Shown piece by piece: positions 57,050-64,000 of a DNA stretch of 64,000 bases. This DNA is from Arthrobacter sp. Y-9 (GTDB lineage: Bacteria; Actinomycetota; Actinomycetes; Actinomycetales; Micrococcaceae), in NCBI RefSeq assembly GCF_029690065.1, contig NZ_CP121463.1, positions 3,224,001 to 3,288,000 on the forward strand. The letters run 5' to 3'. The notes beneath the pieces are model-generated. The model did not search any database, was not told the origin of the DNA, and was given only the letters and a program-made list of their open reading frames with translations. The translations under genes were made by a program, and so were the position numbers. The stretch's first letter is position 1. The number at the start of each line of letters is the position of its first letter.

Positions 57050-57712
57050 TCAGCCCCGCAGCGCGGCGAGCGCGGCCACGGCGTCCGGCACCGGCGTCGT
57101 GCCGTCGGTGAGTTCCACGATCTCCCGGCTCACGGCCGGCTCGTGCAGCACCTCGGCCAGGAACGCCGCGACATTGCCGCGGCGGACGTTCCCGTACTCG
57201 ATGGCGGGCCCGGCGGTGACCAGGCCGTCGCCGGGTTCGTCCTTGAGGGTGCCGGGGCGGACGATGACCCAGTCGAGATCCGTCCCGGCCAGGTGCACGT
57301 CCGCGGTCTTCTTGACCCGCATGTAGTGCTCGAAGCCGGCGTTCGGGGAGTCCCCGCCGCGACCGGCGTCGGGGAACACGGACACCAGCACGAACCGCCG
57401 CACCCCGGCGAGGGCCGCGGCGTCGGCGGCCTTCACCAGGCCGTCGCCGTCGATCGCGGTGGTCAGCTCCTGCCCGGTGCCATGCGCTCCGGCGGAGAAC
57501 ACGACGGCGTCGTGCCCGGTCAGGTGGCCGGCCAGCGTCTCCGTGGAGTCGGCGATGAGGTCGCCGAGCACGGACTGCGCCCCGGTCCGGGTGATGGTCT
57601 CCGTCTGTTCGGGACTGCGGTGCATGCCGGTGACCTGGTCACCGCGCTCCACGAGGAGCCCGGAGAGGATGCTGCCGATGCCGCCGGCCGCGCCGATCTG
57701 GAAAACCTTCAT
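57050..57712 (-). CDS. NAD(P)-binding atypical SDR oxidoreductase
   Basis: 220 residues with the NmrA/SDR-a5-like opening KVFQIGAAGGIGSILSGLLV, VVFSAGAHGTGQELTTAIDG, VRRFVLVSVFPDAG and LDWVIVRPGTL. This family often acts as an NAD(P)H-dependent sensor or reductase. GGAAGGAG precedes the ATG at 57712. It lies 20 bp downstream of the alcohol dehydrogenase gene and may be in its operon. Confidence 0.86.
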   Translation of the reverse strand: MKVFQIGAAGGIGSILSGLLVERGDQVTGMHRSPEQTETITRTGAQSVLGDLIADSTETLAGHLTGHDAVVFSAGAHGTGQELTTAIDGDGLVKAADAAALAGVRRFVLVSVFPDAGRGGDSPNAGFEHYMRVKKTADVHLAGTDLDWVIVRPGTLKDEPGDGLVTAGPAIEYGNVRRGNVAAFLAEVLHEPAVSREIVELTDGTTPVPDAVAALAALRG

Positions 57713-57732
57713 GGTGTCTCCTTCCGGAGTGG

Positions 57733-58776
57733 TCAGCCGATGGTGGACACGTCGATGACGAAGCGGTACCGGACGTCGGAGGCCAGCACGCGCTCGTAGG
57801 CCTCGTTGACCTGATCCGCGTCGATGACCTCGATCTGCGCGCCGATGCCGTGCTCGGCGCAGAAGTCGAGCATCTCCTGCGTCTCGGGGATGCCGCCGAT
57901 GTTGGAGCCGGCCAGCGCCTTGGCCCCGCCGATCAGGCTGAAGATGTTCAGTTCCAGCGGCTCGCCCGGGGCGCCCACGCAGACCATGGCGCCGTGCGGC
58001 TTCACGAGGCGCAGGTAGTCGTCCAGGGGGATCTTGGCGCTGACGGTGTTGATGATGAGGTCGAAGCTGCCCTTGAGATCCTGGAAGGTGGTCTCGTCGC
58101 TCGTGGCGTAGTAGTGGTCCGCGCCCAGCTTGAGCCCGTCCTCCTGCTTCTTGAGGGACTGGGACAGCACGGTCACCTCGGCGCCCAGGGCGTGAGCCAG
58201 CTGGACGGCCATGTGGCCGAGGCCGCCGAGGCCGATCACGGCGACCTTCTTGCCCGGGCCGGCGCCCCAGCGGCGCAGCGGCGAGTACGTGGTGATGCCG
58301 GCGCAGAGGAGCGGGGCGGCGACGTCGAGCTCGAGGGAATCCGGGATCAGCAGCGTGAACGCGTCGTTCACCACCACCTGGCTGGAGTAGCCGCCCTGGG
58401 TGATGGTGCCGTCGCGGTCCTTCGAGGCGTAGGTGCCCACGTTCCCGTTGAGGCAGTCCTGTTCCTGACCGGCCAGGCACTGCTCACACTCGCGGCAGGA
58501 GTTGACCAGACAGCCCACGCCGACGCGGTCGCCGACCTTGCGGGTGGTGACCTCGGAGCCGACGGCGGCGACGATCCCGGCGATCTCGTGGCCGGGGGTC
58601 AGGGGGTAGGGGACCGGGCCCCAGTCACCGCGGACGGTGTGGATGTCCGAATGGCAGATGCCCGCGTACTTGATGTCGATCAGCACGTCATGCGGGCCGA
58701 GTTCGCGGCGTTCCACGGTGGTGCGGATGAGCGGTTCCGTGGCGGACGGCGCGGCGAGAGCGGCAACGGTGGTCAT
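57733..58776 (-). CDS. Zinc-dependent alcohol dehydrogenase, YahK/AdhA type
   Basis: 347 residues. Catalytic zinc site [13 protein letters not shown] and GHEIAG, structural zinc cysteines in [15 protein letters not shown], and Rossmann fold [17 protein letters not shown]. The CHSD opening and GGYSS segment match the NADP-dependent cinnamyl-type (CAD/YahK) group that reduces aldehydes. GAAGGAG precedes the ATG at 58776. The next gene (SDR-like) is 20 bp downstream. Confidence 0.94.
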   Translation of the reverse strand: MTTVAALAAPSATEPLIRTTVERRELGPHDVLIDIKYAGICHSDIHTVRGDWGPVPYPLTPGHEIAGIVAAVGSEVTTRKVGDRVGVGCLVNSCRECEQCLAGQEQDCLNGNVGTYASKDRDGTITQGGYSSQVVVNDAFTLLIPDSLELDVAAPLLCAGITTYSPLRRWGAGPGKKVAVIGLGGLGHMAVQLAHALGAEVTVLSQSLKKQEDGLKLGADHYYATSDETTFQDLKGSFDLIINTVSAKIPLDDYLRLVKPHGAMVCVGAPGEPLELNIFSLIGGAKALAGSNIGGIPETQEMLDFCAEHGIGAQIEVIDADQVNEAYERVLASDVRYRFVIDVSTIG

Positions 58777-58917
58777 GAGGACTCCTTCACAAGGGGGATG
58801 TCAGGTCCAAAGGGTTGAACCGGCCGGGGCGGGAGGGCATTCCCCGATCTCAGGATTCACCCGCAATTCCCACTCTGGCACAGCAGGACCGCTGGCGGGA
58901 GGGCTTGCGGTAACCAC

Positions 58918-59394
58918 TCAGGAAATCCCCGGCGGAGGCTCCTCGGCATCGTCCAGCCCGAGCGGCGGCCGGACCAGGAGGGAGAGCGGGAATCCGGAGA
59001 GGAGCGCGATCATCTCGTAGTAGTCGGACGCGAAGACGTACCCGGGAAGACCGAACTCCCCGGCCCTGAAGTCCAGATAGGCCGCATGGGAGGGGAAGTA
59101 CTCCTCCGGGCGGCGGCCCTGCAGGAAGGTCTTGGCGATCGCGAGTTCCCGCGCGGCCTGGAGGAAGATGAGCTGCCGGGCGGTCTCCGTGGGGTCCTGA
59201 GCGATCCACCAGCGCTGACGGCGCAGCGTCTCCTCGACGGCGAGCTGAACGGCCTCGGCGAATCGATCCGCCGCGGCGCGCGGCGTGGGATGGGCGGCCA
59301 CGGCCTCCAGCAGCGCTTCCACGCACACCGCGCACCCTTTCGGCCCGGGAGCATGGTGCCGCGGACGCACCACGCAGTTGATGATCACCCGCAT
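58918..59394 (-). CDS. Hypothetical protein, unknown family
   Basis: 158 residues, mostly helical, with an N-terminal Cys pair (KGCAVCVEAL), the segment RQRWWIAQDPTETARQLIFL and a later YFPSHAAYLDF. I do not recognise it. AGGAGG precedes the ATG at 59394 at good spacing, which supports it as real. The C-terminus is proline/acid-rich (GLDDAEEPPPG). It lies between an alcohol dehydrogenase and a LysR gene, same strand, about 130-140 bp from each. Confidence 0.62.
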   Translation of the reverse strand: MRVIINCVVRPRHHAPGPKGCAVCVEALLEAVAAHPTPRAAADRFAEAVQLAVEETLRRQRWWIAQDPTETARQLIFLQAARELAIAKTFLQGRRPEEYFPSHAAYLDFRAGEFGLPGYVFASDYYEMIALLSGFPLSLLVRPPLGLDDAEEPPPGIS

Positions 59395-59522
59395 GGGCCC
59401 GCCTCCTTCACTCCCCCGGGAGAGGGAAGCACGGGCACGGTGCGGCCCGGGGACGGGGGAAGAGACATGACGGCGGTCCTTTCAGCGTGTCAGGGGCACG
59501 GCCCCTGCGCTTCAGGGGCCGG

Positions 59523-60467
59523 TCAGGCGTGGACGGCCGAGCCGTTCCGGGAGCGTCGCGCCTGGGCGGCGCGGCGGGGGTCTTTGAGCACGGTCTGTGC
59601 CGCGGCGCCGAGCTCCCGAACCAGGACGGGTGCCGGCTTGCCGGCCAGCCGCACCACCGCCAGCGGGGTGGAGACCTCCGGCTCGATCAGCGGCAGCACG
59701 TGGATGGACGGATCGTCACGGCGGGCCGCGACGGCGGTCTCCGGGACGACGGCGGCCCACAGCCCGGAGGTGACCAGGCTCAGGAGCGCTTCGTTGGAGT
59801 CGGCTTCCAGGCGTGGCTTGATCTGGAGGCCGGCGGACCGCCACGCCTCATCGGCGAGCTGCCGGGCCCGCATGTCCGAGGCCAGGAGTCCGAGAGGCAC
59901 TTCGGCGAGCATGCGTCCCGTGATCGAGGGCTGGTCCTCGGGGAACATGCCCGGAGCGGCCACGACCACATTGGTGACCTCGCCCAGGGGCACCGACACG
60001 AGGTCCGGGCCGTCCGCCGCGGACGGGTGGATGATGCCGGCGTCGAGTTCGAAGGCCCTCAGCCGCGCCACCACGTCCTCGCTGTTCAGCCCCGATTGGA
60101 CGGTGGAGCGCACCAGAGGATGCGCGTCCGCCAGGGCCGACACCACCGCCGTCGCGAGGGCGATCCCGGCCGGAATGGTGCCGATCCGCGCGACGCCGGT
60201 CAGCTGGCCCCGTGCCGCCGCGATCTCCGCGGAGAGTGCCTCCTGGTCGGAGACCACACGGCGGGCCCAGGTGAGCGCCATCTCGCCCTCCGGCGTGAGG
60301 CCCTCGTAGGCGTGTCCGCGGCGGACCAGCGGCACCCCGAGTTCGACTTCCAGCTTGCGCACCGCCTCCGAAAGCGTCGACGGCGAGACGAAGCATGCCG
60401 CGGCCGCCCGGCCGAAATGCTCCTCCCGCGCCAGGGCGACGAAGTACTGGAGTTGTGTCAGGAGCAT
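59523..60467 (-). CDS. LysR-family transcriptional regulator
   Basis: 314 residues from the ATG at 60467 (MLLTQLQYFVALAREEHFGR); an ATG at 60506 would add 13 residues that do not fit the family start. Winged helix AAACFVSPSTLSEAVRKLEV, then an effector domain with ARIGTIPAGIALATAVVSAL. LysR regulators usually act on a divergent or adjacent gene; upstream there is a long gap with no divergent gene, so its target is not obvious. Confidence 0.9.
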   Translation of the reverse strand: MLLTQLQYFVALAREEHFGRAAAACFVSPSTLSEAVRKLEVELGVPLVRRGHAYEGLTPEGEMALTWARRVVSDQEALSAEIAAARGQLTGVARIGTIPAGIALATAVVSALADAHPLVRSTVQSGLNSEDVVARLRAFELDAGIIHPSAADGPDLVSVPLGEVTNVVVAAPGMFPEDQPSITGRMLAEVPLGLLASDMRARQLADEAWRSAGLQIKPRLEADSNEALLSLVTSGLWAAVVPETAVAARRDDPSIHVLPLIEPEVSTPLAVVRLAGKPAPVLVRELGAAAQTVLKDPRRAAQARRSRNGSAVHA

Positions 60468-60511
60468 GGCATCCCATCTGGTCGTGGTCAGAAGACTGGT
60501 GGTCAAAAGAA

Positions 60512-60556
60512 GTGAGAGGAACCGCCCGGGACCCGCTCCCTCGCGGTTCCTCTCAC
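60512..60556. repeat. 14-bp inverted repeat
   Basis: GTGAGAGGAACCGC (60512-60525) and its exact complement (60543-60556), 17-nt spacer. It lies about 45 bp upstream of the LysR start codon, so it could be a leader structure or a regulator site. Confidence 0.75.
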
Positions 60557-60819
60557 CTCAGGAACTGCGGAGGAAGACCTCCGCAGCGTCGTGGGACCTT
60601 CGCTGGTGCCCCACGTTCGTACCGCCTTGACGGGCGGTGGCTTGTCATCGTTGTGCTTTCAGCCTAGGAGCGCTATTCTTCGGCGTCCATGGGGCCATAC
60701 CGACTGGTCATTCGGAGCTGCCGAACAACTAGACGGCACGGACGAACGAGCGGAAAGACGGCTGAACGCGGGGTTCCTGCCCCCGGAGGGAGGCGGAAAC
60801 CCGTCATCGGACACACGAA

Positions 60820-60846
60820 AGGCGGGACACCTGCCTGGTGTCCCGC
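60820..60846 (-). terminator. Terminator of the dnaK-grpE-dnaJ-hspR operon
   Basis: GGCGGGACACC (60820-60830) and its exact complement (60836-60846) around a 5-nt loop; on the minus strand TTTCG follows the hairpin. It lies about 90 bp after the hspR stop. Confidence 0.82.
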
Positions 60847-60937
60847 CCCTGAGTGATGTGGCCCTGGTGGTCAGGCCTGGGACGGCACGGGATCGCTCAG
60901 AATCCGCACCGGATGCGAACGGGCGCTGCCCGGAACG

Positions 60938-61351
60938 CTACGGCCGCCAGATGACGACGGCCTGGCTCCGCGGCGTCGGGCGCTGGCCCCGCGCGAGCGG
61001 GACCACGTCGCCGGCCGACACCCCGGCGGCGAAGACCCGGGGTTCCTGCGCCGCCGGGCGGCGCTCCAGTTCCTCGGTCAGTTCCCGGACGCGGGACTGC
61101 AGAGCCGCGACCTGGTTCTCCAGTTCGAGGATGCGCTTGATGCCCTCGAGGGAGACGCCCTCCTGGGAGAGGCGCTGCACCTCACGCAGCCGGTCGACGT
61201 CGTGCTGCGAATAGCGGCGCGCCTTGCCCGGCGCCCGGCTCGGCGAGACGATGCCCAGCCGGTCGTACTGACGCAGGGTCTGGGGGTGCATCTCGGCCAG
61301 CTCGGCGGCAACCGAGATCACGAAAAGCGGTTGATTCAGGTCGATCGCCAT
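60938..61351 (-). CDS. hspR: Heat-shock repressor HspR
   Basis: 137 residues: MerR-type helix-turn-helix (LFVISVAAELAEMHPQTLRQ, YDRLGIVSPSRAPGKARRYS) and a coiled-coil tail (LENQVAALQSRVRELTEELE). HspR binds HAIR elements before dnaK and represses the operon, with DnaK as co-repressor in actinobacteria. The HAIR site expected upstream of dnaK is outside the window. It closes the dnaK operon. Confidence 0.95.
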   Translation of the reverse strand: MAIDLNQPLFVISVAAELAEMHPQTLRQYDRLGIVSPSRAPGKARRYSQHDVDRLREVQRLSQEGVSLEGIKRILELENQVAALQSRVRELTEELERRPAAQEPRVFAAGVSAGDVVPLARGQRPTPRSQAVVIWRP

Positions 61352-61361
61352 GGCTCACCTC

Positions 61362-62327
61362 CTACAGCACGGCGTGGGCGGCGATGACCGCCCGGGGGTC
61401 CTCACCCGCGGTGGCGTCGGCGAAGGCCTCGACCGCCGCCTTGGCGGCGTCGTTGAGCTTCTGCGGCACGACGACGTCGACCGTCACCAGCAGATCGCCG
61501 GTGGCCTTCGCCGTCTTCACGCCGCGGCCCTTCACCCGCAGGGTGCGTCCGCTCGGAGTGCCGGCGGCCAGGTGGAGCTTGACCTTCTCGCCCTCCATGG
61601 TCGGCACCTCGATGTTCCCACCGAGCGCGGCCTCGTTGAAGCTGATCGGCACGTGGATGCGGATGTTGTTCCCGTCCCGCTTGAAGAAGGGATGCTCCTT
61701 CACGTGGACGGTGATGATCAGGTCGCCGTTGCCACCGGATCCGGGGTTGCCCTTGCCGCGCTGGCGGACCTTCTGACCGTCCTTGATGCCGGCCGGGATC
61801 TTGACATCGATGACGTTGCCGTCCGGCTCGCGCAGGCTGACCGCGGTGCCCTGGATGGAGCCCTTGAAGGAGATCGTGGTGCTGGCCGTGCGGTCCGTGC
61901 CCTTGGTGGGCTGCTGGGAGAAGCCTCCGAAGCCGCCTCCGCCGCCGAACAGATCGGCGAATTCCGGCGGGATGCCTCCCGAGGAGCCTCCGCGGGTCCG
62001 GCCGCCCTGGTTGAAGATGCCGCCGAAGAGGTCCTCGAAGCCGCCGGGTCCGGCGCCCTGTCCGCCGCTGCCCGGGGCGAAGCGTGCGCCGCTCCCCATG
62101 GCGCGGATGGCGTCGTACTGCTGACGGTCCTCGGGGTTGGAGAGCACCGAGTTGGCCTCGGTGATGTCCTTGAACTTCTTCTCCGCTTCGGCGTCCCCGG
62201 CGTTGGTGTCGGGGTGATACTTGCGGGCGAGCTTGCGGTACGCCTTCTTGATGTCGGCGTCGGACGCGTCCTTGGCGACACCAAGGATCTTGTAAAAGTC
62301 CTTCTCAACCCAGTCCTGGCTTGCCAA
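61362..62327 (-). CDS. dnaJ: DnaJ-type cochaperone without zinc-finger (CbpA-like)
   Basis: 321 residues from the TTG at 62327 ([17 protein letters not shown]). An AAAGGAAA site precedes the TTG; the ATG at 62357 has none. J domain with HPD (KYHPDTN), a Gly/Phe-rich region ([25 protein letters not shown]), and two beta C-terminal domains. The four CxxCxGxG zinc repeats of type I DnaJ are absent. It presents substrates to DnaK and stimulates its ATPase. It is followed by hspR with a 10-bp gap. Confidence 0.93.
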   Translation of the reverse strand: MASQDWVEKDFYKILGVAKDASDADIKKAYRKLARKYHPDTNAGDAEAEKKFKDITEANSVLSNPEDRQQYDAIRAMGSGARFAPGSGGQGAGPGGFEDLFGGIFNQGGRTRGGSSGGIPPEFADLFGGGGGFGGFSQQPTKGTDRTASTTISFKGSIQGTAVSLREPDGNVIDVKIPAGIKDGQKVRQRGKGNPGSGGNGDLIITVHVKEHPFFKRDGNNIRIHVPISFNEAALGGNIEVPTMEGEKVKLHLAAGTPSGRTLRVKGRGVKTAKATGDLLVTVDVVVPQKLNDAAKAAVEAFADATAGEDPRAVIAAHAVL

Positions 62328-62405
62328 GGGCGTTTCCTTTCCTGTCTGAAAATCCAAAGGGGGCGGTGCGGGCGCCGTGGCGCCCGCACCGCAGATGGTC
62401 CCCGC

Positions 62406-63050
62406 TTACTGCGGGACCGCGACGATGACCTGCGCAGCCCGCAGGACGCGGGAGGAGGTGCGGTAGCCGGCCCGGAGGACCTGGCTGACCGTGTCCACCT
62501 CGACCTCGCCGGGCTGCTGGATGAGGGCCTCGTGGATGGTGGGGTCGAATTCGACACCCGTCTCCTCGATGCGCTCCAGTCCGTAGGTCTTGAGCGTGTT
62601 CTCCAGCTTGCCGGCGATCGCCGCGAACGGGCCGTCGGAGAGGTCCCCGTGGGCCCGTGCCGCGTCGATGTCGTCCATGACCGGCAGGATGGCGTTCAGC
62701 ACGCCGATGACGGCCATCTCGCCCGCCACCGCCCGGTCACGTTCCACCCGCTTGCGGTAGTTGACGTACTCGGCCTGGAGGCGCAGCAGATCGTTGCGCA
62801 GCTCCTCCGCCTCGGACGACGACGGGGTGTTCCCCGCATCGGCGCCCGCGGCGTTGAGGATCTCCTCGGCCTGGCTGAGTGCATCACCGTTCGCGTCGGT
62901 GGCGCCGCCACCGGCTGGAGCTTCGGAGCCCTGGGGGGTCCGTGCCTGGCCGGTCTCCGGGTCGACCTTGCGGTTGTCCCGGATGACCGGCTCCTGGCGC
63001 TCGTCCCCGGTCCCGGAGCCGTGTTCTGCTTCGTTACCGTGGTGCGGCAT
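62406..63050 (-). CDS. grpE: Nucleotide-exchange factor GrpE
   Basis: 214 residues: a disordered, polar N-terminal region (about 1-75), a long coiled helix (AEELRNDLLRLQAEYVNYRK, RVERDRAVAGEMAVIGVLNA), and the C-terminal beta wing (FDPTIHEALIQQPGEVEVDT, RTSSRVLRAAQVIVA). It releases ADP from DnaK. It starts 2 bp after the dnaK stop. Confidence 0.95.
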   Translation of the reverse strand: MPHHGNEAEHGSGTGDERQEPVIRDNRKVDPETGQARTPQGSEAPAGGGATDANGDALSQAEEILNAAGADAGNTPSSSEAEELRNDLLRLQAEYVNYRKRVERDRAVAGEMAVIGVLNAILPVMDDIDAARAHGDLSDGPFAAIAGKLENTLKTYGLERIEETGVEFDPTIHEALIQQPGEVEVDTVSQVLRAGYRTSSRVLRAAQVIVAVPQ

Positions 63051-63052
63051 GG

Positions 63053-64000
<948 letters not shown>

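Larger units (their letters stand above)
60468..60937. other. 470-bp intergenic region between LysR gene and hspR
   Basis: No gene with sensible composition and ribosome site was found on either strand. It holds two hairpins: 60512-60525 with 60543-60556 (14-bp arms) near the LysR start, and 60820-60846, the terminator of the dnaK operon. The middle has no structure I can name. Confidence 0.55.

Overview
This window is high-GC DNA with actinobacterial gene style: compact operons joined by ATGA/GTGA overlaps, many candidate leaderless promoters (a TANNNT hexamer 6-8 nt before the ATG), an hspR-terminated dnaK operon and a cellobiose/cellulose regulon with CebR-type operators. It is most likely a soil or plant-associated Micrococcaceae member (Arthrobacter-like). 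That family assignment is from memory of protein style, not from a search. No tRNA, rRNA, CRISPR array, transposase or prophage gene was seen. Both window ends cut genes: a DEAD-box RNA helicase on the left and dnaK on the right.

Layout. 1-8.1 kb: helicase fragment, two paralogous MFS exporters flanking a VOC protein, a divergent soxR with a palindromic SoxR box in a 19-bp-spacer promoter, a DUF1275 membrane protein bracketed by two near-identical 71-bp palindromic repeats, a small membrane protein and a CynX/NimT-type MFS gene preceded by a 29-bp-arm perfect palindrome. 8.2-11.8 kb: an MFS-SDR-RbsD/FucU operon and a converging IclR gene that share the same 15-bp operator pattern. 11.9-13.9 kb: trmB, a tag homologue lacking most zinc ligands, and a second VOC protein. 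14.0-21.6 kb: a glycan-use locus (ROK regulator; divergent sugar ABC importer, secreted GH16, lipoprotein, Gfo/Idh/MocA dehydrogenase) with no local ATPase.

21.6-29.1 kb: a diacylglycerol-kinase-like gene, then a seven-gene Asp23/alkaline-shock membrane cluster on the minus strand. Diverging from it are an ECF-type sigma factor, a zinc-finger anti-sigma-like protein that appears fused to an Asp23-like domain, and a translationally coupled glutamate-racemase homologue in which both catalytic cysteines are serine. This is my main candidate for an undescribed system. A D-threonine-aldolase-type enzyme follows. 29.1-32.7 kb: a DUF2262 protein, alaX, an ECF41-type sigma factor with its carboxymuconolactone-decarboxylase-family partner and a fitting promoter, and a MarR regulator.

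32.8-41.6 kb: a cellobiose/beta-glucan regulon with a LacI/CebR-type repressor, GH1 beta-glucosidase, two permeases, a binding protein, a secreted GH6 cellulase and a secreted GH16 lichenase. Four TGGGAGCGCTCCCA-type boxes lie in front of the binding protein, GH6 and GH16 genes. Extracellular enzymes would cut cellulose or mixed-linkage glucan, the ABC system imports the oligosaccharides and the GH1 enzyme splits them in the cytoplasm. 41.8-47.1 kb: a YhgE/Pip-type membrane protein, a NarL-type two-component system and a divergent FtsX-type ABC transporter. 47.2-50.5 kb: pta-ackA. 50.7-60.5 kb: small DUF proteins, an acidic DUF4375 protein beside a pentapeptide-repeat protein, a SWIM-SNF2 ATPase, two oxidoreductases, an unknown ORF and a LysR regulator. 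60.9-64 kb: dnaK-grpE-dnaJ-hspR on the minus strand with a terminal hairpin.

Several intergenic spaces carry very long palindromes (23-29 bp arms) of unrelated sequence. These are reported individually.
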